NCBI GenBank assembly: GCA_950097015.1
Contig: CATNEN010000007.1
Location: forward strand, 10,541,001-10,605,000
Origin: Macrostomum hystrix
Taxonomy: Eukaryota > Platyhelminthes > Macrostomidae
DNA length: 64,000 nucleotides
Direction of reading: 5' to 3'
The position numbers and the translations under genes were made by a program. This document shows, in pieces, positions 20,297 to 35,800 of the stretch. The notes below the pieces were generated by a model. That model was not told the origin of the DNA. It saw only the letters and a list, made by a program, of their open reading frames with translations, and did not search any database. The stretch's first letter is position 1, and each line of letters begins with the position of its first letter.

Positions 20297-20815
20297 TTTC
20301 ATGTTTTCCTTCAAATTATCATGCTTTGCAAATATAGAAAAATAATGATGGCTGCTTAGTTTTGAATCTAATGACGATTGCAGCAATGCTCAAAACACTT
20401 TTCTTAAGTTTGAAAATGCTAAAAGCTACTCGTGCTCGAACAGTTTTCATTGAGTTTTGAATCGAATAGCGCTTGAAAAAAATGAAAAAATAATATTAAT
20501 CACGCTTTTAGCTATGCTCAACATATTTTTCTAGTTCTGAATCTGATAGCGCATGCAGCTATGCTCAAAAATGTTTCCTTCGTTTCGGTATCGAATAAGG
20601 TTAAAAGCTCGAACAGTCTTCATTGAGATTTAAATCGAATAACGCTTAAAGCAAAGCTTGAAAAATGTTAAAACTTAAAATTAATCACGCGCTGTTAGAT
20701 GTGCTCCACATATTTTTCTAGTTCTGAATCTGATAAAACTTGCAACTATGCAAAAAAATCTTTCCTTTGTTTTAGCATCGTATAACACTTGCTCCTGCAC
20801 TCGAAAAACTTATTT
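20297..20815. repeat. Dispersed direct repeat, copy A
   Basis: AT-rich block beginning TTTCATGTTTTCCTTC and containing CTAATGACGATTGCAGCAAT. It matches 37312-37672 over its length with many small differences. Copy A itself contains an internal ~165-bp duplication (GCTCGAACAGT...CTGAATCTGAT twice). Confidence 0.85.
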
Positions 20816-20856
20816 TATTATTAGAATTCTAATTTTCTGATCCTAGATATATAGAT

Positions 20857-23800
20857 ATCTGAGCTTAGATATCTATCAATGCTGAGCCTGGATATCTATC
20901 AATGCTGAGCCTACATGTCTATAAAAATGTTGAGCCTAGATATTTATCGATTTTGAGCCTAGGAATCTATCGACTCTGAGCCTAGATAATTATCATTGCT
21001 GAGCCTAGGTAACTATCAATACTGAGCCTAGGTAACTTTCAATGCTGAGCCTAGGTAACTATCAATACTGAGCCTAGGCAACTATCAATGCTGAGCCTAG
21101 GTAACTATCAATGCTGACCCTAGGTAACTATCAATGCTGACCCTAGGTAACTATCAATACTGACCCTAGGTAACTATCAATGCTGACCCTAGGTAACTAT
21201 CAATACTGAGCCTAGGTAACTATCAATGCTGACCCTAGGTAACTATCAATGCTGACCCTAGGTAACTATCAATGCTGACCCTAGGTAACTATCAATACTG
21301 AGCCTATGTAACTATCAATACTGAGCCTGGATAACTATCAATGCTAAGCCTAGGTAACTATCAATGCTGACCCTAGGTAACTATCAATGCTGAGCCTAGG
21401 TAACTATCAATGCTGAGCCTAGGTAACTATCAATACTGAGCCTAGGTAACTATCAATGCTGACCCTAGGTAACTATCAATGCTGAGCCTAGGTAACTATC
21501 AATGCTGAGCCTAGGTAACTATCAATACTGAGCCTGGAAAACTATCAATGCTGACCCTAGGTAACTATCAATGCTGAGCCTAGGTAACTATCAATGCTGA
21601 GCCTAGGTAACTATCAATACTGAGCCTGGATAACTATCAATGCTGACCCTAGGTAACTATCAATGCTGAGCCTAGGTAACTATCAATGCTGACCCTAGGT
21701 AACTATCAATGCTGAGCCTAGGTAACTATCAATACTGAGCCTGGAAAACTATCAATGCTGACCCTAGGTAACTATCAATGCTGAGCCTAGGTAACTATCA
21801 ATGCTGACCCTAGGTAACTATCAATGCTGAGCCTAGGTAACTATCAATGCTGAGCCTAGGTAACTATCAATACTGAGCCTGGAAAACTATCAATGCTGAC
21901 CCTAGGTAACTATCAATGCTGAGCCTAGGTAACTATCAATGCTGAGCCTAGGTAACTATCAATGCTGAGCCTAGGTAACTATCAATGCTGACCCTAGGTA
22001 ACTATCAATGCTGAGCCTAGGTAACTATCAATACTGAGCCTAGGTAACTATCAATGCTGAGCCTAGGTAACTATCAATGCTGAGCCTAGGTAACTATCAA
22101 TACTGAGCCTAGGTAACTATCAATGCTGACCCTCGGTAACTATCAACACTGAGCCTAGGTAACTATCAATGCTGAGCCTAGGTAACTATCAATGCTGAGC
22201 CCAGGTAACTATCAATGCTGACCCTAGGTAACTATCAATGCTGACCCTAGGTAACTAACAAAGCTGACCCTATGTAACTATCAATGCTGACCCTAGGTAA
22301 CTATCAATGCTGACCCTAGGTAACTATCAATGCTGACCCTAGGTAACTATCAATGCTGAGCCTAGGTAACTATCAATGCTGACCCTAGGTAACTATCAAT
22401 GCTGACCCTAGGTAACTATCAATGCTGAGCCTAGGTAACTATCAATACTGAGCCTAGGTAACTATCAATGCTGAGCCTAGGTAACTATCAATGCTGACCC
22501 TAGGTAACTATCAATGCTGAGCCTAGGTAACTATCAATGCTGAGCCTAGGTAACTATCAATACTGAGCCTGGATAACTATCAATGCTGAGCCTAGGTAAC
22601 TATCAATGCTGAGCCTAGGTAACTATCAATGCTGACCCTAGGTAACTATCAATGCTGAGCCTCGGTAACTATCAATGCTGAGCCTAGGTAACTATCAATA
22701 CTGAGCCTGGATAACTATCAATGCTGACCCTAGGTAACTATCAATGCTGAGCCTAGGTAACTATCAATGCTGACCCTAGGTAACTATCAATGCTGACCAT
22801 AGGTAACTATCAATGCTGACCCTAGGTAACTATCAATGCTGACCCTAGGTAACTATCAATGCTGAGCCTAGGTAACTATCAATACTGAGCCTGGATAACT
22901 ATCAATGCTGACCCTAGGTAACTATCAATGCTGAGCCTAGGTAACTATCAATGCTGACCCTAGGTAACTATCAATGCTGAGCCTAGGTAACTATCAATAC
23001 TGAGCCCAGGTAACTATCAATGCTGAGCCTAGGTAACTATCAATGCTGAGCCTAGGTAACTATCAATGCTGACCCTCGGTAACTATCAATACTGAGCCTA
23101 GGTAACTATCAATGCTGAGCCTAGGTAACTATCAATGCTGAGCCCAGGTAACTATCAATGCTGACCCTAGGTAACTATCAATGCTGACCCTAGGTAACTA
23201 TCAATGCTGACCCTATGTAACTATCAATGCTGACCCTAGGTAACTATCAATGCTGACCCTAGGTAACTATCAATGCTGACCCTAGGTAACTATCAATGCT
23301 GACCCTAGGTAACTATCAATGCTGACCCTAGGTAACTATCAATACTGAGCCTAGGTAACTATCAATGCTGAGCCTAGGTAACTATCAATGCTGACCCTAG
23401 GTAACTATCAATGCTGAGCCTAGGTAACTATCAATGCTGAGCCTAGGTAACTATCAATACTGAGCCTGGATAACTATCAATGCTGAGCCTAGGTAACTAT
23501 CAATACTGAGCCTAGGTAACTATCAATGCTGACCCTAGGTAACTATCAATGCTGAGCCTGGATAACTATCAATGCTGAGCCTAGGTAACTATCAATGCTG
23601 AGCCTGGATAACTATCAATGCTGACCCTAGGTAACTATCAATGCTGACCCTAGGTAACTATCAATGCTGACCCTAGGTAACTATCAATGCTGAGCCTAGG
23701 TAACTATCAATACTGAGCCTAGGTAACTATCAATGCTGACCCTAGGTAACTATCAATGCTGAGCCTAGGCAACTATCAATGCTGAGCCTAGGTAACTATC

Positions 23801-26800
23801 AATGCTGACCCTAGGTAACTATCAATGCTGAGCCTAGGTAACTATCAATGCTGAGCCTAGGTAACTATCAATGCTGAGCCTAGGTCACTATCAATGCTGA
23901 CCCTAGGTAACTATCAATACTGAGCCTGGATAACTATCAATGCTGAGCCTAGGTAACTATCAATGCTGACCCTAGGTAACTATCAATGCTGACCCTAGGT
24001 AACTATCAATGCTGACCCTAGGTAACTATCAATGCTGACCCTAGGTAACTATCAATGCTGACCCTAGGTAACTATCAATGCTGACCCTAGGTAACTATCA
24101 ATACTGAGCCTAGGTAACTATCAATACTGAGCCTGGATAACTATCAATGCTGACCCTAGGTAACTATCAATGCTGAGCCTAGGTAACTATCAATGCTGAG
24201 CCTAGGTAACTATCAATACTGAGCCTGGATAACTATCAATGCTGACCCTAGGTAACTATCAATGCTGAGCCTAGGTAACTATCAATGCTGAGCCTAGGTA
24301 ACTATCAATGCTGAGCCTAGGTAACTATCAATGCTGACCCTAGGTAACTATCAATGCTGAGCCTAGGTAACTATCAATGCTGAGCCTAGGTAACTATCAA
24401 TGCTGAGCCTAGGTCACTATCAATGCTGACCCTAGGTAACTATCAATACTGAGCCTGGATAACTATCAATGCTGAGCCTAGGTAACTATCAATGCTGACC
24501 CTAGGTAACTATCAATGCTGACCCTAGGTAACTATCAATGCTGACCCTAGGTAACTATCAATGCTGACCCTAGGTAACTATCAATGCTGACCCTAGGTAA
24601 CTATCAATGCTGAGCCTAGGTAACTATCAATGCTGAGCCTAGGTAACTATCAATGCTGAGCCTAGGTAACTATCAATGCTGACCCTAGGTAACTATCAAT
24701 GCTGAGCCTAGGTAACTATCAATGCTGAGCCTAGGTAACTAGTAATACTGAGCCTGGATAACTATCAATGCTGACCCTAGGTAACTATCAATGCTGACCC
24801 TAGTATCAATGCTGAGCCTAGGTAACTATCAATGCTGAGCCTAGGTAACTATCAATGCTGACCCTAGGTAACTATCAATGCTGAGCCTAGGTAACTATCA
24901 ATGCTGAGCCTAGGTAACTATCAATGCTGAGCCTAGGTAACTATCAATGCTGAGCCTAGGTAACTATCAATGTTGAGCCTAGGTAACTATCAATGCTGAG
25001 CCTAGGTAACTATCAATGCTGACCCTAGGTAACTATCAATACTGAGCCTAGGTAACTATCAATACTGAGCCTAGGTAACTATCAATGCTGACCCTAGGTA
25101 ACTATCAATGCTGAGCCTAGGTAACTATCAATGCTGAGCCTAGGTAACTATCAATGCTGACCCTAGGTAACTAACAATGATGACCTTAGGTAACTATCAA
25201 TGCTGACCCTAGGTAACTATCAATGCTGACCCTAGGTAACTATCAATGCTGACCCTAGGTAACTATCAATACTGAGCCTAGGTAACTATCAATGCTGACC
25301 CTAGGAAACTATCAATGCTGACCCTAGGTAACTATCAATGCTGACCCTAGGTAACTATCAATACTGAGCCTGGATAACTATCAATGCTGAGCCTAGGTAA
25401 CTATCAATGCTGAGCCTAGGTAACTATCAATGCTGACCCTAGGTAACTATCAATACTGAGCCTAGGTAACTATCAATACTGAGCCTGGATAACTATCAAT
25501 GCTGAGCCTAGGTAACTATCAATGCTGACCCAAGGAAACTATCAATGCTGACCCTAGGTAACTATCAATGCTGACCCTAGGTAACTATCAATACTGAGCC
25601 TAGGTAACTATCAATACTGAGCCTGGATAACTATCAATGCTGAGCCTAGGTAACTATCAATGCTGAGCCAAGGAAACTATCAATGCTGAGCCTAGGTAAC
25701 TATCAATGCTGACCCAAGGAAACTATCAATGCTGACCCTAGGTAACTATCAATGCTGACCCTCGGTAACTATCAATGCTGAGCCTAGGTAACTATCAATG
25801 CTGACCCTAGGTAACTATCAATGCTGACCCTAGGTAACTATCAATGCTGACCCTAGCTAACTATCAATACTGAGCCTAGGTAACTATCAATACTGAGCCT
25901 AGGTAACTATCAATGCTGAGCCTCGGTAACTATCAATGCTGAGCCTAGGTAACTATCAATGCTGACCCTAGGTAACTATCAATGCTGAGCCTAGGTAACT
26001 ATCAATGCTGACCCTAGGTAACTATCAATGCTGACCCTAGCTAACTATCAATGCTGAGCCTAGGTAACTATCAATGCTGAGCCTAGGTAACTATCAATGC
26101 TGAGCCTAGGTAACTATCAATGCTGACCCTAGGTAACTATCAATGCTGACCCTAGGTAACTATCAATACTGAGCCTAGGTAACTATCAATGCTGAGCCTA
26201 GGTAACTATCAATGCTGAGCCTAGGTAACTATCAATGCTGACCCTAGGTAACTATTAATACTGAGCCTAGGTAACTATCAATGCTGAGCCTAGGTAACTA
26301 TCAATGCTGAGCCTAGGTAACTATCAATGCTGACCCTAGGTAACTAACAATGCTGACCCTAGGTAACTATCAATGCTGACCCTAGGTAACTATCAATGCT
26401 GACCCTAGGTAACTATCAATGCTGACCCTAGGTAACTATCAATGCTGACCCTAGGTAACTATCAATACTGAGCCTAGGTAACTATCAATGCTGACCCTAG
26501 GTAACTATCAATGCTGACCCTAGGTAACTATCAATGCTGACCCTAGGTAACTATCAATGCTGACCCTAGGTAACTATCAATGCTGAGCCTAGGTAACTAT
26601 CAATGCTGACCCTAGGTAACTATCAATGCTGAGCCTAGGTAACTATCAATACTGAGCCTAGGTAACTATCAATGCTGAGCCTAGGTAACTATCAATGCTG
26701 AGCCTAGGTAACTATCAATGCTGACCCTCGGTAACTATCAATACTGAGCCTAGGTAACTATCAATGCTGAGCCTAGGTAACTATCAATGCTGAGCCTAGG

Positions 26801-29800
26801 TAACTATCAATGCTGAGCCTAGGTAACTATCAATGCTGAGCCTAGGTAACTATCAATGCTGAGCCTAGGTAACTATCAATGCTGAGCCTAGGTAACTATC
26901 AATGCTGACCCTAGGTAACTATCAATACTGAGCCTAGGTAACTATCAATGCTGAGCCTAGGTAACTATCAATGCTGAGCCTAGGTAACTATCAATGCTGA
27001 GCCTAGGTAACTATCAATGCTGAGCCTAGGTAACTATCAATGCTGAGCCTAGGTAACTATCAATGCTGAGTCTAGGTAACTATCAATGCTGACCCTAGGT
27101 AACTATCAATGCTGAGCCTAGGTAACTATCAATGCTGAGCCTAGGTAACTATCAATGCTGACCCTAGGTAACTATCAATGCTGACCCTAGGTAACTATCA
27201 ATGCTGACCCTAGGTAACTATCAATGCTGACCCTAGGTAACTATCAATGCTGACCCTAAGTAACTATCAATGCTGAGCCTAGGTAACTATCAATGCTGAC
27301 CCTAGGCAACTATCAATACTGAGCCTGGATAACTATCAATGCTGACCCTAGGTAACTATCAATACTGAGCCTAGGTAACAATCAATGCTGAGCCTAGGTA
27401 ACTATCAATGCTGACCCTAGGTAACTATCAATGCTGAGCCTAGGTAACTATCAATGCTGACCCTAGGTAACTATCAATGCTGACCCTAGGTAACTATCAA
27501 TGCTGAGCCTAGGTAACTATCAATGCTGAGCCTAGGTAACTATCAATGCTGACCCTAGGTAACTATCAATGCTGACCCTAGGTAACTATCAATGCTGACC
27601 CTAGGTAACTATCAATGCTGACCCTAGGTAACTATCAATACTGAGCCTAGGTAACTATCAATACTGAGCCTGGATAACTATCAATACTGAGCCTAGGTAA
27701 CTATCAATGCTGACCCTAGGTAACTATCAATGCTGACCCTTGGTAACTATCAATACTGAGCCTAGGTAACTATCAATGCTGAGCCTAGGTAACTATCAAT
27801 GCTGAGCCTAGGTAACTATCAATGCTGACCCTAGGTAACTATCAATGCTGACCCTAGGTAACTATCAATGCTGACCCTAGGTAACTATCAATACTGAGCC
27901 TAGGTAACTATCAATGCTGACCCTAGGTAACTATCAATGCTGAGCCTAGGTAACTATCAATGCTGAGCCTAGGTAACTATCAATGCTGACCCTAGGTAAC
28001 TATCAATGCTGACCCTCGGTAACTATCAATGCTGAGCCTAGGTAACTATCAATGCTGAGCCTAGGTAACTATCAATGCTGAGCCTAGGTAACTATCAATA
28101 CTGAGCCAAGGTAACTATCAATGCTGACCCTAGGTAACTATCAATACTGAGCCTGGATAACTATCAATGCTGACCCTAGGTAACTATCAATGCTGACCCT
28201 AGGTAACTATCAATACTGAGCCTAGGTAACTATCAATGCTGAGCCTAGGTAACTATCAATGCTGAGCCTAGGTAACTATCAATGCTGACCCTAGGTAACT
28301 ATCAATGCTGACCCTAGGTAACTATCAATGCTGACCCTAGGTAACTATCAATACTGAGCCTAGGTAACTATCAATGCTGACCCTAGGTAACTATCAATGC
28401 TGAGCCTCGGTAACTATCAATGCTGAGCCTAGGTAACTATCAATGCTGACCCTAGGTAACTATCAATGCTGAGCCTAGGTAACTATCAATGCTGAGCCTA
28501 GGTAACTATCAATGCTGAGCCTAGGTAACTATCAATGCTGACCCCAGGTAACTATCAATACTGAGCCTAGGTAACTATCAATGCTGAGCCTAGGTAACTA
28601 TCAATACTGAGCCTGGATAACTATTAATGCTGAGCCTAGGTAACTATCAATGCTGACCCTAGGTAACTATCAATGCTGAGCCTAGGTAACTATCAATGCT
28701 GAGCCTAGGTAACTATCAATGCTGACCCTAGGTAACTATCAATGCTGACCCTATGTAACTATCAATGCTGAGCCTAGGTAACTATCAATACTGACCCTAG
28801 GTAACTATCAATGCTGAGCCTCGGTAACTATCAATGCTGAGCCTAGGTAACTATCAATGCTGAGCCTAGGTAACTATCAATGCTGACCCTAGGTAACTAT
28901 CAATGCTGACCCTAGGTAACTATCAATGCTGACCCTAGGTAACTATCAATACTGAGCCTAGGTAACTATCAATACTGAGCCTGGATAACTATCAATGCTG
29001 ACCCTATGTAACTATCAATGCTGAGCCTAGGTAACTATCAATACTGAGCCTAGGTAACTATCAATGCTGAGCCTAGGTAACTATCAATGCTGACCCTAGG
29101 TAACTATCAATACTGAGCCTAGGTAACTATCAATGCTGACCCTAGGTAACTATCAATGCTGAGCCTAGGTAACTATCAATGCTGAGCCTAGGTAACTATC
29201 AATACTGAGCCTGGATAACTATCAATGCTGAGCCTAGGTAACTATCAATACTGAGCCTAGGTAACTATCAATGCTGACCCTAGGTAACTATCAATACTGA
29301 GCCTAGGTAACTATCAATACTGAGCCTAGGTAACTATCAATGCTGACCCTAGGTAACTATCAATGCTGACCCTAGGTAACTATCAATGCTGACCCTAGGT
29401 AACTATCAATACTGAGCCTATGTAACTATCAATGCTGAGCCTAGGTAACTATCAATGCTGACCCTAGGTAACTATCAATGCTGAGCCTAGGTAACTATCA
29501 ATACTGAGCCTAGGTAACTATCAATGCTGAGCCTAGGTAACTATCAATGCTGAGCCTAGGTAACTATCAATGCTGACCCTCGGTAACTATCAATACTGAG
29601 CCTAGGTAACTATCAATGCTGAGCCTAGGTAACTATCAATGCTGAGCCTAGGTAACTATCAATGCTGACCCTTGGTAACTATCAATGCTGACCCTAGGTA
29701 ACTATCAATGCTGACCCTAGGTAACTATCAATGCTGACCCTAGGTAACTATCAATGCTGACCCTAGGTAACTATCAATGCTGACCCTAGGTAACTATCAA

Positions 29801-32800
29801 TGCTGACCCTCGGTAACTATCAATGCTGAGCCTAGGTAACTATCAATGCTGAGCCTAGGTAACTATCAATGCTGAGCCTAGGTAACTATCAATACTGAGC
29901 CAAGGTAACTATCAATGCTGACCCTAGGTAACTATCAATACTGAGCCTGGATAACTATCAATGCTGACCCTAGGTAACTATCAATGCTGACCCTAGGTAA
30001 CTATCAATACTGAGCCTAGGTAACTATCAATGCTGAGCCTAGGTAACTATCAATGCTGAGCCTAGGTAACTATCAATGCTGACCCTAGGTAACTATCAAT
30101 GCTGACCCTAGGTAACTATCAATGCTGACCCTAGGTAACTATCAATACTGAGCCTAGGTAACTATCAATGCTGACCCTAGGTAACTATCAATGCTGAGCC
30201 TCGGTAACTATCAATGCTGAGCCTAGGTAACTATCAATGCTGACCCTAGGTAACTATCAATGCTGAGCCTAGGTAACTATCAATGCTGAGCCTAGGTAAC
30301 TATCAATGCTGAGCCTAGGTAACTATCAATGCTGACCCTAGGTAACTATCAATACTGAGCCTAGGTAACTATTAATGCTGAGCCTAGGTAACTATCAATA
30401 CTGAGCCTGGATAACTATTAATGCTGAGCCTAGGTAACTATCAATGCTGACCCTAGGTAACTATCAATGCTGAGCCTAGGTAACTATCAATGCTGAGCCT
30501 AGGTAACTATCAATGCTGACCCTAGGTAACTATCAATGCTGACCCTATGTAACTATCAATGCTGAGCCTAGGTAACTATCAATGCTGACCCTAGGTAACT
30601 ATCAATGCTGAGCCTCGGTAACTATCAATGCTGAGCCTAGGTAACTATCAATGCTGAGCCTAGGTAACTATCAATGCTGACCCTAGGTAACTATCAATGC
30701 TGACCCTAGGTAACTATCAATGCTGACCCTAGGTAACTATCAATACTGACCCTAGGTAACTATCAATACTGAGCCTGGATAACTATCAATGCTGACCCTA
30801 GGTAACTATCAATGCTGACCCTAGGTAACTATCAATACTGACCCTAGGTAACTATCAATGCTGAGCCTAGGTAACTATCAATGCTGAGCCTAGGTAACTA
30901 TCAATGCTGAGCCTAGGTAACTATCAATGCTGAGCCTAGGTAACTATCAATGCTGACCCTAGGTAACTATCAATGCTGACCCTAGGTAACTATGAATACT
31001 GAGCCTGGATAACTATCAATACTGAGCCTAGGTAACTATCAATACTGAGCCTAGGTAACTATCAATGCTGAGCCTAGGTAACTATCAATGCTGACCCTAG
31101 GTAACTATCAATGCTGACCCTAGGTAACTATCAATGCTGAGCCTAGGTAACTATCAATGCTGAGCCTAGGTAACTATCAATGCTGACCCTAGGTAACTAT
31201 CAATGCTGACCCTAGGTAACTATGAATACTGAGCCTGGATAACTATCAGTGCTGACCCTAGGTAACTATCAATGCTGACCCTAGGTAACTATCAATGCTG
31301 ACCCTAGGTAACTATCAATGCTGACCCTAGGTAACTATCAATGCTGACCCTAGGTAACTATCAATACTGAGCCTAGATAACTATCAATACTGAGCCTGGA
31401 TAACTATCAATGCTGACCCTAGGTAACTATCAATGCTGAGTCTAGGTAACTATCAATGCTGAGCCTAGGTAACTATCAATACTGAGCCTAGGTAACTATC
31501 AATGCTGACCCTAGGTAACTATCAATGCTGAGCCTAGGTAACTATCAATACTGACCCTAGGTAACTATCAATGCTGAGCCTAGGTAACTATGAATACTGA
31601 GCCTGGATAACTATCAATGCTGACCCTAGGTAACTATCAATGCTGACCCTAGGTAACTATCAATGCTGACCCTAGGTAACTATCAATGCTGACCCTAGGT
31701 AACTATCAATGCTGACCCTAGGTAACTATCAATGCTGACCCTAGGTAACTATCAATGCTGACCCTAGGTAACTATCAATGCTGAGCCTGGATAACTATCA
31801 ATGCTGACCCTAGGTAACTATCAATACTGAGCCTAGGTAACTATCAATACTGAGCCTAGGTAACTATCAATGCTGAGCCTAGGTAACTATCAATGCTGAG
31901 CCTGGATAACTATCAATACTGAGCCTAGGTAACTATCAATACTGAGCCTAGGTAACTATCAATACTGAGCCTAGGTAACTATCAATGCTGAGCCTAGGTA
32001 ACTATCAATGCTGAGCCTAGGTAACTATCAATGCTGAGCCTAGGTAACTATCAATGCTGACCCTAGGTAACTATCAATGCTGACCCTAGGTAACTATCAA
32101 TACTGAGCCTGGATAACTATCAATGCTGACCCTAGGTAACTATCAATGCTGACCCTAGGTAACTATCAATGCTGACCCTAGGTAACTATCAATACTGAGC
32201 CTGGATAACTATCAATGCTGACCCTAGGTAACTATCAATACTGAGCCTAGGTAACTATCAATACTGAGCCTAGGTAACTATCAATGCTGAGCCTAGGTAA
32301 CTATCAATGCTGAGCCTGGATAACTATCAATGCTGACCCTAGGTAACTATCAATGCTGACCCTAGGTAACTATCAATGCTGAGCCCAGGTAACTATCAAT
32401 ACTGAGCCTAGGTAACTATCAATACTGAGCCTAGGTAACTATCAATACTGAGCCTAGGTAACTATCAATGCTGAGCCTAGGTAACTATCAATGCTGAGCC
32501 TGGATAACTATCAATGCTGACCCTAGGTAACTATCAATGCTGACCCTAGGTAACTATCAATGCTGAGCCTAGGTAACTATCAATGCTGAGCCTAGGTAAC
32601 TATCAATACTGAGCCTAGGTAACTATCAATACTGAGCCTAGGTAACTATCAATACTGAGCCTAGGTAACTATCAATACTGAGCCTGGATAACTATCAATG
32701 CTGACCCTAGGTAACTATCAATGCTGACCCTAGGTAACTATCAATGCTGAGCCTGGATAACTATCAATGCTGACCCTAGGTAACTATCAATACTGAGCCT

Positions 32801-35800
32801 AGGTAACTATCAATACTGAGCCTAGGTAACTATCAATGCTGAGCCTAGGTAACTATCAATGCTGAGCCTAGGTAACTATCAATGCTGAGCCTAGGTAACT
32901 ATCAATGCTGACCCTAGGTAACTATCAATACTGAGCCTAGGTAACTAGTAATACTGAGCCTGGATAACTATCAATGCTGACCCTAGGTAACTATCAATGC
33001 TGAGCCTAGGTAACTATCAATGCTGAGCCTAGGTAACTATCAATGCTGACCCTAGGTAACTATCAATGCTGAGCCTAGGTAACTATCAATGCTGACCCTA
33101 GGTAACTATCAATGCTGAGCCTAGGTAACTAGTAATACTGAGCCTGGATAACTATCAATGCTGACCCTAGGTAACTATCAATGCTGAGCCTAGGTAACTA
33201 TCAATGCTGAGCCTAGGTAACTATCAATGCTGACCCTAGGTAACTATCAATGCTGACCCTAGGTAACTATCAATGCTGAGCCTAGGTAACTATCAATGCT
33301 GAGCCTAGGTAACTATCAATGCTGACCCTAGGTAACTATCAATGCTGAGCCTAGGTAACTATCAATGCTGACCCTAGGTAACTATCAATGCTGAGCCTAG
33401 GTAACTAGTAATACTGAGCCTGGATAACTATCAATGCTGACCCTAGGTAACTATCAATGCTGAGCCTAGGTAACTATCAATGCTGACCCTAGGTAACTAT
33501 CAATACTGAGCCTAGGTAACTATCAATGCTGAGCCTAGGTAACTATCAATACTGAGCCTGGATAACTATTAATGCTGAGCCTAGGTAACTATCAATGCTG
33601 AGCCTAGGTAACTATCAATGCTGACCCTAGGTAACTATCAATGCTGAGCCTGGATAACTATCAATGCTGACCCTAGGTAACTATCAATACTGAGCCTAGG
33701 TAACTATCAATACTGAGCCTAGGTAACTATCAATGCTGAGCCTAGGTAACTATCAATGCTGAGCCTAGGTAACTATCAATGCTGAGCCTAGGTAACTATC
33801 AATGCTGACCCTAGGTAACTATCAATACTGAGCCTAGGTAACTAGTAATACTGAGCCTGGATAACTATCAATGCTGACCCTAGGTAACTATCAATGCTGA
33901 GCCTAGGTAACTATCAATGCTGAGCCTAGGTAACTATCAATGCTGACCCTAGGTAACTATCAATGCTGAGCCTAGGTAACTATCAATGCTGACCCTAGGT
34001 AACTATCAATGCTGAGCCTAGGTAACTAGTAATACTGAGCCTGGATAACTATCAATGCTGACCCTAGGTAACTATCAATGCTGAGCCTAGGTAACTATCA
34101 ATGCTGAGCCTAGGTAACTATCAATGCTGACCCTAGGTAACTATCAATACTGAGCCTAGGTAACTATCAATGCTGAGCCTAGGTAACTATCAATGCTGAC
34201 CCTAGGTAACTATCAATGCTGACCCTAGGTAACTATCAATACTGAGCCTAGGTAACTATCAATGCTGAGCCTAGGTAACTATCAATACTGAGCCTGGATA
34301 ACTATTAATGCTGAGCCTAGGTAACTATCAATGCTGAGCCTAGGTAACTATCAATGCTGACCCTAGGTAACTATCAATGCTGACCCTAGGTAACTATCAA
34401 TGCTGACCCTAGGTAACTATCAATACTGAGCCTAGGTAACTATCAATGCTGAGCCTAGGTAACTATCAATACTGAGCCTGGATAACTATCAATGCTGACC
34501 CTAGGTAACTATCAATGCTGACCCTAGGTAACTATCAATGCTGACCCTAGGTAACTATCAATACTGAGCCTGGATAACTATCAATGCTGACCCTAGGTAA
34601 CTATCAATGCTGAGCCTGGATAACTATCAATGCTGACCCTAGGTAACTATCAATACTGAGCCTAGGTAACTATCAATACTGAGCCTAGGTAACTATCAAT
34701 GCTGAGCCTAGGTAACTATCAATGCTGAGCCTAGGTAACTATCAATGCTGAGCCTAGGTAACTATCAATGCTGACCCTAGGTAACTATCAATACTGAGCC
34801 TAGGTAACTATCAATGCTGAGCCTGGATAACTATCAATACTGAGCCTAGGTAACTATCAATACTGAGCCTAGGTAACTATCAATACTGAGCCTAGGTAAC
34901 TATCAATGCTGAGCCTAGGTAACTATCAATGCTGAGCCTGGATAACTATCAATGCTGAGCCTAGGTAACTATCAATGCTGAGCCTAGGTAACTATCAATG
35001 CTGAGCCAAGGTAACTATCAATGCTGACCCTAGGTAACTATCAATGCTGAGCCTAGGTAACTATCAATGCTGAGCCTAGGTAACTATCAATACTGAGCCT
35101 AGGTAACTATCAATACTGAGCCTAGGTAACTAGTAATACTGAGCCTGGATAACTATCAATGCTGACCCTAGGTAACTATCAATGCTGAGCCTAGGTAACT
35201 ATCAATACTGAGCCTAGGTAACTATCAATACTGAGCCTAGGTAACTATCAATGCTGAGCCTAGGTAACTATCAATGCTGAGCCTAGGTAACTATCAATGC
35301 TGAGCCTAGGTAACTATCAATACTGAGCCTAGGTAACTATCAATACTGAGCCTAGGTAACTATCAATGCTGAGCCTAGGTAACTATCAATGCTGAGCCTA
35401 GGTAACTATCAATGCTGAGCCTAGGTAACTATCAATGCTGACCCTAGGTAACTATCAATGCTGAGCCTGGATAACTATCAATGCTGACCCTAGGTAACTA
35501 TCAATACTGAGCCTAGGTAACTATCAATGCTGACCCTAGGTAACTATCAATGCTGACCCTAGGTAACTATCAATACTGAGCCTAGGTAACTATCAATGCT
35601 GACCCTAGGTAACTATCAATGCTGAGCCTAGGTAACTATCAATGCTGAGCCTAGGTAACTATCAATACTGAGCCTGGATAACTATCAATGCTGAGCCTAG
35701 GTAACTATCAATGCTGAGCCTAGGTAACTATCAATGCTGAGCCAAGGTAACTATCAATGCTGACCCTAGGTAACTATCAATGCTGAGCCTAGGTAACTAT

